The notes under the pieces are model-generated. The model ran no database searches. It was not told where the DNA came from and worked only from the letters and a program-made list of their open reading frames with translations. This document shows positions 1 to 6,011 of a stretch of DNA of 13,605 nt, piece after piece; the stretch's first letter is position 1; each line of letters opens with the position of its first letter. The position numbers and the translations under genes were made by a program. Location of the stretch: contig JADYYZ010000229.1 in NCBI GenBank assembly GCA_020853405.1, positions 1 through 13,605 of the forward strand, in the 5' to 3' direction. Origin of the DNA: Acetobacteraceae bacterium (lineage in GTDB: Bacteria; Pseudomonadota; Alphaproteobacteria; Acetobacterales; Acetobacteraceae).

Positions 1-213
1 CATTTCGGCGATGCGCGCGCGCCCCGCCCGCGGCGGCGGCAGGTCGGCCGGTTCGGCCGCGGCTTCGCCGATCGCGTGCGTGCCGTCCGCCTCGCCCGCA
101 ACCGCGCCGGATGCCCCGTCTGCCGTCCCGTCTGCCGTCGCGTCTGCCGTCGCGTCGGAGCGCGGCGCCGAGCGGGCGCTGTCGGGTGCGGGGCGAGGCT
201 CGGGCTTGCTCAC
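1..213 (-). CDS. Partial protein of unknown function, low-complexity N-terminus
   Basis: The N-terminal 71 codons of a minus-strand gene whose remainder lies beyond the left edge. I chose the GTG at 213-211 because a strong AAGGAG lies 7 bases upstream of it; the overlapping ATG two bases earlier is followed at once by TGA. The visible peptide begins MSKPEPRPAPDSARSAPRSD and is rich in Ala, Asp, Thr, Gly and Pro, with three near-copies of a Thr-Ala-Asp-(Ala/Gly) unit, then a Pro run and an Arg-rich stretch ending ARIAEM. This looks like a disordered tail in front of a domain that is not visible. There is no signal peptide or membrane segment in the part seen. I do not recognise the family and assign no function. 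It is transcribed in the same direction as the amidohydrolase gene but is separated from it by 158 bases, so it probably has its own promoter. Confidence 0.7.
   Translation of the reverse strand, partial: MSKPEPRPAPDSARSAPRSDATADATADGTADGASGAVAGEADGTHAIGEAAAEPADLPPPRAGRARIAEM
118..153. repeat. Three tandem 12-bp units inside the partial gene
   Basis: Three consecutive 12-base units, GTCTGCCGTCCC followed by two identical GTCTGCCGTCGC, and then a partial fourth (GTCG). The unit is a multiple of three, so on the minus strand it adds four-residue steps (Thr-Ala-Asp-Ala/Gly) without shifting frame. This suggests slippage-type expansion in a disordered protein tail. Confidence 0.8.
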
Positions 214-286
214 ATCGACGCTCCTTGTGGCGCGCGGCCAGTCGCGGTCACGGCAGCGGACCAGGATGCCACGCCGGCGGCCGATT

Positions 287-308
287 GCGGTTGATATCAA
301 TCAACCGC
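287..308. promoter_or_regulatory. Perfect inverted repeat, possible operator
   Basis: Arms GCGGTTGAT (287-295) and ATCAACCGC (300-308) are perfectly complementary around a 4-base spacer ATCA. It sits in the 158-bp spacer between the amidohydrolase stop and the start of the partial minus-strand gene. It stands out as AT-richer than its surroundings. On the minus strand a weak promoter-like pair (TTGAGC, 17 bases, ATTGAT) would place the repeat over the -10. A repressor-type operator for the partial gene is therefore plausible. It could instead be a hairpin ending the dehydratase/amidohydrolase transcript, but no T-run follows on that strand. I see nothing else in this spacer apart from the ribosome binding site of the partial gene. 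Confidence 0.4.
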
Positions 309-371
309 GCATGACCTGGCTCAACCGGCACCACCCTGGCGCCGCCACGCGCGCCGGCACCGGTGCCGCCG

Positions 372-1541
372 CTACCCGCCCAGCAGCCGCTCCGCGACGC
401 GTGCCAGATAGCTCGCGCCGATCGGCAGGATCTCGTCGTTGAAGTCGTATTTCGGGTGGTGCACGTTCGGGTCGCTGTCGGTCCTGCCGCCGCCCAGATA
501 CAGGAAACTGCCGGGCCGCTTCTCCAGCATGAACGAGAAATCCTCGCCGCCCATCACCGGGGCGGGAAGTTCGCGCACGCGCGCCTCGCCGGCGATCTCG
601 GCAGCGATCTTTTCCGCCTTCGCGGTCTGGTCGGCGTGGTTGACCGTGGGCGGATACATGCGCTGGTACCAGACATCGGCGGTGCAGCCCATGCCTTGCG
701 CCACCGACTTCGCGACCATTGTCAGCCGCTCCTCCAGCAGGTCGCCGACCTTCGGGCTGAACCAGCGCGTGGTGCCCCGGAGTTCGGCGGAAGGCGGCGT
801 GACGTTGAAGGTCTCTCCCCCCTTCATACCGCAGACCGAGACCACGCCCGATTCCAGGGGATCGAGGTTGCGCGCGACGATGCTTTGCAGCGCCATCACG
901 ATCGCGGCCGCCGCCGGGATCGGATCGAGCCCGTGATGGGGGAACGCGCCGTGTGCGCCCCGGCCCTTCACGGTGATGATGAAATTGCCGACCGCTGCCA
1001 TCATCGGCCCGACCTTCCAGGCGAAGATGCCGCTCGGCGTGTTCGGCATGTTGTGGATGCCGTACACCTCGTCGCAGGGGAAGCGCTCGAACAGGCCTTC
1101 GTCGATCATCACCTTGGCACCGCCGAAATTCTCCTCGGCCGGCTGGAAGATCAGGTGCACGGTGCCGTCGAAATTGCGGGTCTCGGCCAGGTATTTCGCA
1201 GCCCCCAGCAGCATCGTGGTGTGGCCGTCATGGCCGCAGGCGTGCATCTTGCCCGGCGTCGTGCTGGCATGAGCGACGCCGGTGTCCTCATGGATCGGCA
1301 GCGCATCCATGTCGGCGCGCAGCCCGATCGTGCCCGCCCCGGGCCGGCCCCTGATCACGCCGACGACGCCGGTGCGGCCGATGCCGGTATGCACCTCGTC
1401 GACGCCGAATTCGCGGAGCCGGTCGGCGACGATGCCGGCGGTGCGATGCTCCTCGAAGGCGAGCTCGGGGTGCATGTGGAAGTCGTGCCGCCAGGCGGTC
1501 ATCTGGTCGTGGAATTCGGCGATCCGGTTGATCACGGGCAT
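372..1541 (-). CDS. M20 family amidohydrolase (hippurate hydrolase-like)
   Basis: A 389-residue protein, the usual length for the M20D amidohydrolase/aminoacylase group, which hydrolyses N-acyl or amide bonds of amino-acid-like substrates with two metal ions. Visible hallmarks are HMHPELAFEE (res 22-31), RADMDALPIHE (75-85), MHACGHDGHT (99-108), FQPAEE (132-137), GIHNMP (161-166), MGGEDFSFM (330-338) and HHPKYDFND (361-369). These give candidate metal ligands Cys102, His104, Glu137, His163 and a C-terminal His in HHP, with Glu136 as the likely general base. There is no signal peptide, so it should be cytoplasmic. The gene starts only 6 bases after the stop of the dehydratase gene and probably shares its transcript; an AAGGGA lies 12 bases before the ATG, a rather distant site. 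The substrate cannot be told from sequence: hippurate, N-acetyl amino acids, IAA-amino acid conjugates and N-acetyl-diaminopimelate are all possible in this family. Confidence 0.93.
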   Translation of the reverse strand: MPVINRIAEFHDQMTAWRHDFHMHPELAFEEHRTAGIVADRLREFGVDEVHTGIGRTGVVGVIRGRPGAGTIGLRADMDALPIHEDTGVAHASTTPGKMHACGHDGHTTMLLGAAKYLAETRNFDGTVHLIFQPAEENFGGAKVMIDEGLFERFPCDEVYGIHNMPNTPSGIFAWKVGPMMAAVGNFIITVKGRGAHGAFPHHGLDPIPAAAAIVMALQSIVARNLDPLESGVVSVCGMKGGETFNVTPPSAELRGTTRWFSPKVGDLLEERLTMVAKSVAQGMGCTADVWYQRMYPPTVNHADQTAKAEKIAAEIAGEARVRELPAPVMGGEDFSFMLEKRPGSFLYLGGGRTDSDPNVHHPKYDFNDEILPIGASYLARVAERLLGG

Positions 1542-1547
1542 GGCTGG

Positions 1548-3251
1548 TCAGGGTCCCTTGCGAAGGAATTTCAGGTCGGCGCCCTCGTCGGCCTGGCCGA
1601 CCTGGGTGGCGTACAGGTGGTCCCAGCCGCGCGCGGGCGTCGGCGGCGGCCGCCAGGCTTCGCGGCGGCGGCCGAGTTCGTCGTCCTCGACCATCAGGTC
1701 GATCCGCCGGTCGCGCACCGAGAGCCTGATGCGGTCGCCGCTCTGCACCAGCGCCAGCGGTCCGCCGGCGGCGGCCTCGGGCGCGACGTGCAGCACGATG
1801 GTGCCGAAGGCGGTGCCGCTCATCCGCGCGTCGGAAATCCGCACCATGTCCTTCACACCCGCCCGCGCCAGTTTGCGCGGGATCGGCAGGTAGCCGGCCT
1901 CGGGCATGCCGGGCGCGCCGATCGGCCCTGCGTTCTGCAGGACCAGCGCATCCTCCGCCGTCACGTCGAGCGCGGGGTCGTCGATGCGGGCGGCAAGGTC
2001 GGCGAGCGAGGAGAACACCACGGCGCGGCGCTCGCCCTCGAACAGGGCTGGCGTCGCCGCGGCACGCTTCAGGATGGCGCCGCGGGGGGCCAGCGTGCCG
2101 AACAGCGAGACCAGCCCGCCCACCGGCGAGATCGGGTCATCAAGCGTGCGGATCACGGCGCGGTCGATGAAGATAGTCTGCTCGCGCTCGAGCCGCTCGG
2201 CCATGGTCTCGCCGGTGACCGCGACGGCATCGGTGCGCAGCAGCGGCCGCAGCGTCTGCAGCAACCCCCCCATGCCGCCGGCGGCGAAGAAATCCTCCAT
2301 GTAGCCCTCGCCGGTCGGCTTCAGGTCGACCAGCACCGGTGTCTCTTCGGAGAGCGCATCGAATCGTCGCAGGTCGAGCGGGAAGCCGAGGCGCCCCGCC
2401 AGCGCCGCCAGGTGCACGATGGCGTTGGTGCTGCCGGAAAGTGCCAGCAGCACGCGGAGCGCGTTCTCGAACGACGCCTCGGTCATCACCTGCGAGGGCC
2501 TCAGTTTCAGCCGGGCGGCGAGCGCGCCGGTCGCCTCGGCTGCGCGCAGGCGGTCGGCATGTACGGCAGGGATGGCGGCAGTGCCGGGAAGGATCATGCC
2601 CAGCGCTTCGGCGATGCAGGCCATGGTGCTGGCCGTACCCATCACGCCGCAGCTGCCGGCGGTGGTCGCCAGCGCGCCTTCGATGCGGGAAATCTTCGCG
2701 GCGTCGACCTCGCCGGCGCGGTAGCGTGCCCAGTAGCGGCGACAGTCGGTGCAGGCGGAAAGCCGCTCGCCCTCGAACCTCTGGGCAAGCATCGGCCCCG
2801 TCACCAGCAACACCGCGGGGAGGTCGGCGCTGGCCGCCGCCATCAGCTGGGCCGGCACGGTCTTGTCGCAGCCGCCGACCAGCAGGGCGGCATCCAGCGG
2901 ATGTGCGTTGAGCAGCGCCTCGGTATCCAGCGCCATCAGGTTGCGCAGATGCATGGTGCTGGGCGAGACGAACGGCTCGCAGAGCGAGATGGTGGGAAAG
3001 GCCATCGGCAGCGCACCCGCCGCCAGGGCGCCCCGCTTCGCCGCCTCGATCAGTTCGGGGACGGTGCGGTGGCAGTTGTTGAGGTCGCTCGCCGTGTCGG
3101 CGATGCCGACGATGGGTTTTGCCAGCATCGCATCCGAGTAGCCCATCGATTTCGCGAACGACTTGCGCAGATAGAGCGAGAAGTCGCGGTCGCCATAGTC
3201 GGTGACGCGGCTCTCCAGGCCGTGGCGGCCGGGCGTGCTTGCAGGGGCCAT
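1548..3251 (-). CDS. IlvD/Edd family dehydratase, probably sugar-acid dehydratase
   Basis: A 567-residue member of the IlvD/Edd family, [2Fe-2S] enzymes that dehydrate 2,3-dihydroxy acids or aldonic acids to 2-keto acids. Three cysteines expected to hold the cluster are present: Cys60 (SDLNNCH), Cys128 (GGCDKTVPA) and Cys201 (GSCGVMGTASTM). Lys129 corresponds to the carbamylated Mg-binding lysine. Ser478 in ARMSGTAFGT matches the catalytic serine. The spacing of these residues agrees within one or two positions with what I recall of the Rhizobium L-arabinonate dehydratase (Cys59, Cys127, Cys200, Ser480), and the length is nearer that group than E. coli IlvD (616). I therefore favour a sugar-acid dehydratase over the branched-chain amino acid enzyme, without naming the sugar. 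No Shine-Dalgarno is visible before the ATG, and no alternative downstream start occurs before conserved sequence. It is the first gene of a two-gene unit with the amidohydrolase. Confidence 0.9.
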   Translation of the reverse strand: MAPASTPGRHGLESRVTDYGDRDFSLYLRKSFAKSMGYSDAMLAKPIVGIADTASDLNNCHRTVPELIEAAKRGALAAGALPMAFPTISLCEPFVSPSTMHLRNLMALDTEALLNAHPLDAALLVGGCDKTVPAQLMAAASADLPAVLLVTGPMLAQRFEGERLSACTDCRRYWARYRAGEVDAAKISRIEGALATTAGSCGVMGTASTMACIAEALGMILPGTAAIPAVHADRLRAAEATGALAARLKLRPSQVMTEASFENALRVLLALSGSTNAIVHLAALAGRLGFPLDLRRFDALSEETPVLVDLKPTGEGYMEDFFAAGGMGGLLQTLRPLLRTDAVAVTGETMAERLEREQTIFIDRAVIRTLDDPISPVGGLVSLFGTLAPRGAILKRAAATPALFEGERRAVVFSSLADLAARIDDPALDVTAEDALVLQNAGPIGAPGMPEAGYLPIPRKLARAGVKDMVRISDARMSGTAFGTIVLHVAPEAAAGGPLALVQSGDRIRLSVRDRRIDLMVEDDELGRRREAWRPPPTPARGWDHLYATQVGQADEGADLKFLRKGP

Positions 3252-3257
3252 GGCCAG

Positions 3258-3286
3258 AGGCTAGGGGCGGCCGGGAACAAGGGCAA
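3258..3286 (-). promoter_or_regulatory. Possible promoter for the dehydratase unit, leaderless layout
   Basis: On the minus strand TTGCCC (3286-3281) is followed after 17 bases by TAGCCT (3263-3258), which ends 6 bases before the ATG of the dehydratase. If used, transcription would begin at or next to the start codon. This fits the absence of any ribosome binding site there. The match to consensus is partial, so this is a prediction only. Confidence 0.35.
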
Positions 3287-3333
3287 TCGGTGACGGTAAC
3301 ACGCTACCGCAACACGGAATCCTTTGCATGGCC

Positions 3334-3362
3334 TTGACTTTCCGCCGCCGTCACGGCACATG
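3334..3362 (+). promoter_or_regulatory. Probable promoter of rplM-rpsI
   Basis: TTGACT (3334-3339) is a near-consensus -35 element. The -10 region 17 bases on (CACATG, 3357-3362) is poor, as is common in high-GC alphaproteobacteria. It lies 31 bases before the rplM start, in the 142-bp divergent spacer shared with the dehydratase gene. I see no obvious autoregulatory leader structure. Confidence 0.5.
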
Positions 3363-3393
3363 CCGCGCCGCAACCAAGGGATTCTCAACCGTG

Positions 3394-3861
3394 ATGAAGT
3401 CCACCGTCTCGCTCAATGCCGGGACCGTGCGGAAGGGCTGGGTGCTGATCGATGCCGAAGGGGTGGTGCTGGGCCGCCTCGCGACGATCATCGCCAACCG
3501 TCTGCGCGGCAAGCACAAGCCGCAATTCACCCCGCACGTCGATTGCGGCGACCACGTGGTGGTGGTGAACGCCGACAAGGTCAAGATCACCGGCAACAAG
3601 CTGGCCGACCGGTATTTCTACTGGCACACCGGCTTTCCCGGCGGCATCAAGGGCCGTTCCTATGCCGAGCGCCTGGCCGGCAAGCACCCCGAAAGCGTGA
3701 TCGAGAAGGCGGTCGAGCGGATGATCACGCGCGGGCCGCTGGCCCGGCGCCAGATGAAGAACCTGCACGTCTATGTGGGCCCGGCCCACCCGCATGCGGG
3801 CGCCCAGCCGGTGCCGCTCGATGTCGCCGCGCTCAACCCCAAGAACAAGCGAGCTGCCTGA
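3394..3861 (+). CDS. rplM: 50S ribosomal protein L13
   Basis: A 155-residue protein of the large ribosomal subunit, an early-assembling 23S rRNA binder. Diagnostic stretches are WVLIDAEGVVLGRLATIIAN, LRGKHKPQFTPHVDCGDHVV, KITGNKLADRYFYWHTGFPG and ERMITRGPLARRQMKNLHVY, all in family order. I start at ATG 3394 (MKSTVSLNAGTV), which gives the normal N-terminus. GTG at 3391 is also in frame with AAGGG 10 bases upstream and cannot be excluded. The open frame extends back to an ATG at 3328, but that lies in front of the -35 element and adds a non-conserved Arg-rich stretch, so I reject it. The stop is one base from the rpsI start, the standard rplM-rpsI pair. Confidence 0.98.
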   Translation: MKSTVSLNAGTVRKGWVLIDAEGVVLGRLATIIANRLRGKHKPQFTPHVDCGDHVVVVNADKVKITGNKLADRYFYWHTGFPGGIKGRSYAERLAGKHPESVIEKAVERMITRGPLARRQMKNLHVYVGPAHPHAGAQPVPLDVAALNPKNKRAA

Positions 3862-3862
3862 G

Positions 3863-4333
3863 ATGGCCGAAGTTTTGACCTCGCTCGCCGACCTGAAGCA
3901 GGTCGTCGAGGCGGAAGAACCCGCCCGCCAGCCCAAGCGCGACGCGCAGGGCCGCGCCTATGGCACCGGCCGGCGCAAGGACGCGGTGGCGCGGGTCTGG
4001 ATCGCGCCGGGCAAGGGCAAGATGAGCATCAACGGCAAGACGGCCGAGCAGTATTTCGCCCGTCCCGTGCTGCGCATGCTGATCGCCCAGCCCTTCCTGG
4101 TGGCTGACCGCTACAACAGTTTCGACGTCTACTGCACGGTGACCGGCGGCGGACTCTCCGGCCAGGCAGGCGCGCTGCGCCACGGCCTGTCGCGGGCGCT
4201 GGTGAATTACGACCCGGAACTGCGCCGCATCCTGAAGGCGGCCGGCTTCCTGACCCGCGATCCGCGCGTCGTCGAGCGCAAGAAATACGGCAAGGCCAAG
4301 GCCCGCCGCAGCTTCCAGTTCTCGAAGCGCTAG
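3863..4333 (+). CDS. rpsI: 30S ribosomal protein S9
   Basis: A 156-residue small-subunit protein whose C-terminal tail reaches the P-site tRNA. The conserved core begins at YGTGRRKDAVARVWIAPG (res 33-50), continues with GGGLSGQAGALRHGLSRAL (96-114) and ends in the hallmark basic tail RKKYGKAKARRSFQFSKR with the terminal Lys-Arg. About 30 residues precede the core, an extension typical of alphaproteobacterial S9. The ATG follows the rplM stop by a single base (TGA-G-ATG), so translation is probably coupled to rplM. The transcript is closed by the hairpin terminator at 4361-4385. Confidence 0.98.
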   Translation: MAEVLTSLADLKQVVEAEEPARQPKRDAQGRAYGTGRRKDAVARVWIAPGKGKMSINGKTAEQYFARPVLRMLIAQPFLVADRYNSFDVYCTVTGGGLSGQAGALRHGLSRALVNYDPELRRILKAAGFLTRDPRVVERKKYGKAKARRSFQFSKR

Positions 4334-4360
4334 GCTGGCCCGGCCGGCCCGACGTGCCTG

Positions 4361-4385
4361 AAGGGGGGCCGCGTGCCCCCCTTTT
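4361..4385 (+). terminator. Intrinsic terminator of rplM-rpsI
   Basis: A 9-bp perfect stem, AAGGGGGGC (4361-4369) with GCCCCCCTT (4375-4383), a 5-base loop CGCGT, and a short T-run continuing to 4385. It starts 27 bases after the rpsI stop. This is the only textbook intrinsic terminator in the window. Confidence 0.85.
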
Positions 4386-4405
4386 CCGTTCCAGGAGAGA
4401 TCGCC

Positions 4406-4921
4406 ATGCCCGGCCCGCTCTTTGCCTTCCGCAACGTGATGCCGCGCATCGCGCCATCGGCGTTCATCGCCCCCACCGCGGCGGTGATCGGCGATGTCAC
4501 GGTCGGCGAGGAATCCGGCATCTGGTTCCACTGCGTGCTGCGCGGCGATACCGCTGCGATCACCATCGGTGCCCGCAGCAACATCCAGGACGGCACGATC
4601 ATCCATGTGAACCCCGACATGCCGACCGTGATCGGTGATGACGTGACGGTGGGCCACGCCGCGATCGTGCACGCCTGCACGCTGCACGACCGCGCCTTCG
4701 TGGCGATGGGGGCCACCGTGCTCGACGGCGCGGTGATCGAGGCGGGCGGCATGCTGGCGGCCGGCGCGCTGCTGACGCCCGGCAAGCGCATCGGCCCCGG
4801 CGAGCTCTGGGCCGGCGCGCCTGCGAAACTGATGCGGGTGTTGAGCGAGGAGGACCGAGCGCGCTTCGCCCGCACCGCCGTGAGCTATGTCGGGCTCGGC
4901 CGGGCGCATCGCGGCGCCTGA
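4406..4921 (+). CDS. Gamma-class carbonic anhydrase-like hexapeptide protein
   Basis: A 171-residue left-handed beta-helix protein of the gamma carbonic anhydrase/YrdA/PaaY group, which forms trimers with metal held between subunits. Candidate zinc ligands are His67 (IIHVN), His84 (TVGH) and His89 (IVHA); the 5-residue spacing of the last two matches the archaeal Cam enzyme. Arg46 and Asp48 (LRGD) and Gln61 (NIQDGT) match conserved residues. Repeated hexapeptides with Ile/Val at every sixth position run from about residue 20 to 130. The start is ATG 4406, with AGGAG 8 bases upstream. An in-frame GTG at 4373 lies inside the terminator loop and is rejected. Many members of this group have weak or no CO2-hydrating activity, so catalysis is inferred only. 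It follows rpsI but is separated from it by the terminator. Confidence 0.93.
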   Translation: MPGPLFAFRNVMPRIAPSAFIAPTAAVIGDVTVGEESGIWFHCVLRGDTAAITIGARSNIQDGTIIHVNPDMPTVIGDDVTVGHAAIVHACTLHDRAFVAMGATVLDGAVIEAGGMLAAGALLTPGKRIGPGELWAGAPAKLMRVLSEEDRARFARTAVSYVGLGRAHRGA

Positions 4922-4929
4922 TACCTGGC

Positions 4930-4952
4930 GCACGAAGGCTTCACCTTCGTGC
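4930..4952 (+). terminator. Hairpin after the carbonic anhydrase gene
   Basis: Arms GCACGAAGG (4930-4938) and CCTTCGTGC (4944-4952) form a perfect 9-bp stem with the 5-base loop CTTCA. It begins 8 bases after the stop codon, where a terminator is expected. No T-run follows, so termination may be weak, Rho-assisted, or the hairpin may mainly protect the RNA end. Confidence 0.5.
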
Positions 4953-4977
4953 CCTCAATCGCCGGCGTGGCGACTTG

Positions 4978-5015
4978 CGATGCGAAGCATTCGCATCGGT
5001 GATTACTTCCGATGC
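4978..5015 (+). promoter_or_regulatory. Overlapping inverted repeats upstream of mbfA
   Basis: Arm A CGATGCGAA (4978-4986) is perfectly complementary to arm B TTCGCATCG (4990-4998) across the triplet GCA. Part of arm B, GCATCGG (4993-4999), is also perfectly complementary to arm C CCGATGC (5009-5015) across 9 bases. A-B and B-C pairings are mutually exclusive. As DNA, the 17-base core (ATGCGAA, three bases, TTCGCAT) has the 7-3-7 dyad layout of Fur-superfamily operators. As RNA it could form alternative hairpins ahead of mbfA. An operator for Fur or Irr is the simpler reading, given that the gene handles iron. Confidence 0.5.
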
Positions 5016-5054
5016 CGGCTTGAGGACTGCGGCGGATCGTGAAAGGGTCCGCCC

Positions 5055-6011
5055 ATGAAGGACTTCTCGGAACTGTCGGAGCGCGAGGTGCTGGCGCTCG
5101 CCATCGGCGCCGAGGAGGAGGATGCGCACATCTACCGCGACATCGCCGAGAACCTGCGCGAGCGCTACCCGGCCAGCGCCTCGCTGTTCGACGGCATGGC
5201 CGCCGAGGAGGACACGCACCGGCGCCGGCTGCTTGATCTCTACCAGCAGCGGTTCGGCAGCCACCTGCCGCTGGTGCGCCGCGCCGATGTAAGGGGGTTC
5301 ATACAGCGCAAGCCGATCTGGCTCGACCGCCCGCTGGGAATGGACGCCGTGCGCACGCTGGCCGCCACGATGGAGGCCGAGACCCAGCGCTTCTATCTGC
5401 GTGCGGCATCGCGCACGACCGATGTCGGCGTGCGCAAGCTGCTGGGAGACCTGGCGGCCGAGGAAGGCCACCACGAAGCCGCCGCGGCGCGGCTCGAGCA
5501 GCTGGTGCTGCCCGGTGCGGCGCGCGCCGGTGAACGCGCAACCGAGCGCAAACTGTTCGTGCTGCAGGTGGTGCAGCCGGCGCTGGCGGGGCTGATGGAT
5601 GGCAGCGTCAGCACGCTGGCACCGCTGTTCGCGGCTGCCTTCGCCACCCGCGATCCGTGGGACACGTTCCTGGTGGGGCTTGCCGCCAGCATCGGTGCCG
5701 GCATCTCGATGGGCTTCGCCGAGGCGCTTTCCGACGACGGCAGCCTGACCGGGCGCGGCCGACCCTGGATTCGCGGCGGTGTGTGCGGCCTTGCCACCGC
5801 CGTCGGCGGGCTTGGCCACACGCTGCCCTTCCTGATTCCCGACTTCTACACCGCGACGGCGCTGGCGGTGCTGGTGGTGCTGGCCGAGCTCGCGGTGATC
5901 AGCTGGATCCGCGCCCGCTTCATGGATACGCCGCTGCTGCAGGCGGCGTTCCAGGTGGTGGTCGGCGGGCTGCTGGTGTTCGCCGCCGGCGTGCTGATCG
6001 GCAGCGGCTAG
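5055..6011 (+). CDS. mbfA: MbfA-type ferritin-like/VIT1 membrane iron exporter
   Basis: A 318-residue two-part protein. Residues 1 to about 150 form a ferritin-like (rubrerythrin-type) four-helix domain with metal-ligand motifs GAEEEDAH (res 18-25), AAEEDTH (49-55), EAETQ (107-111) and AAEEGHH (134-140). Residues about 165-318 are a VIT1/CCC1-type membrane domain with roughly five hydrophobic segments, starting PALAGLMDGSVSTLAPLFAA and including GISMGFAEALSDDGS (215-229). This is the architecture of membrane-bound ferritin A of Bradyrhizobium and Agrobacterium, reported there as an inner-membrane iron exporter under Irr control that also aids peroxide resistance. ATG 5055 has AAAGGG 7 bases upstream. 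The gene ends exactly where the opposing SDR gene ends. The inverted repeats at 4978-5015 are the likely control site. VIT domains can also move manganese. Confidence 0.9.
   Translation: MKDFSELSEREVLALAIGAEEEDAHIYRDIAENLRERYPASASLFDGMAAEEDTHRRRLLDLYQQRFGSHLPLVRRADVRGFIQRKPIWLDRPLGMDAVRTLAATMEAETQRFYLRAASRTTDVGVRKLLGDLAAEEGHHEAAAARLEQLVLPGAARAGERATERKLFVLQVVQPALAGLMDGSVSTLAPLFAAAFATRDPWDTFLVGLAASIGAGISMGFAEALSDDGSLTGRGRPWIRGGVCGLATAVGGLGHTLPFLIPDFYTATALAVLVVLAELAVISWIRARFMDTPLLQAAFQVVVGGLLVFAAGVLIGSG

Noticed and set aside
363..3293. A 976-codon plus-strand open frame opposite the amidohydrolase and dehydratase genes
   Set aside because: It is antisense to two genes with intact catalytic motifs, and its composition is low-information His/Arg/Gly/Ala. 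It is a GC-driven shadow frame.
4337..4357. GGCC/CCGG palindromic run after rpsI
   Set aside because: A short GC-only self-complementary stretch expected by chance at this base composition; the adjacent G/C stem with T-run explains termination better.
4373..4405. Upstream GTG start for the carbonic anhydrase gene
   Set aside because: It falls in the terminator hairpin loop of rpsI. The ATG at 4406 has an AGGAG site and gives the normal N-terminus.
3833..5819. Long minus-strand frames opposite rpsI, the carbonic anhydrase gene and mbfA
   Set aside because: They overlap conserved genes along their whole length and show no family features.
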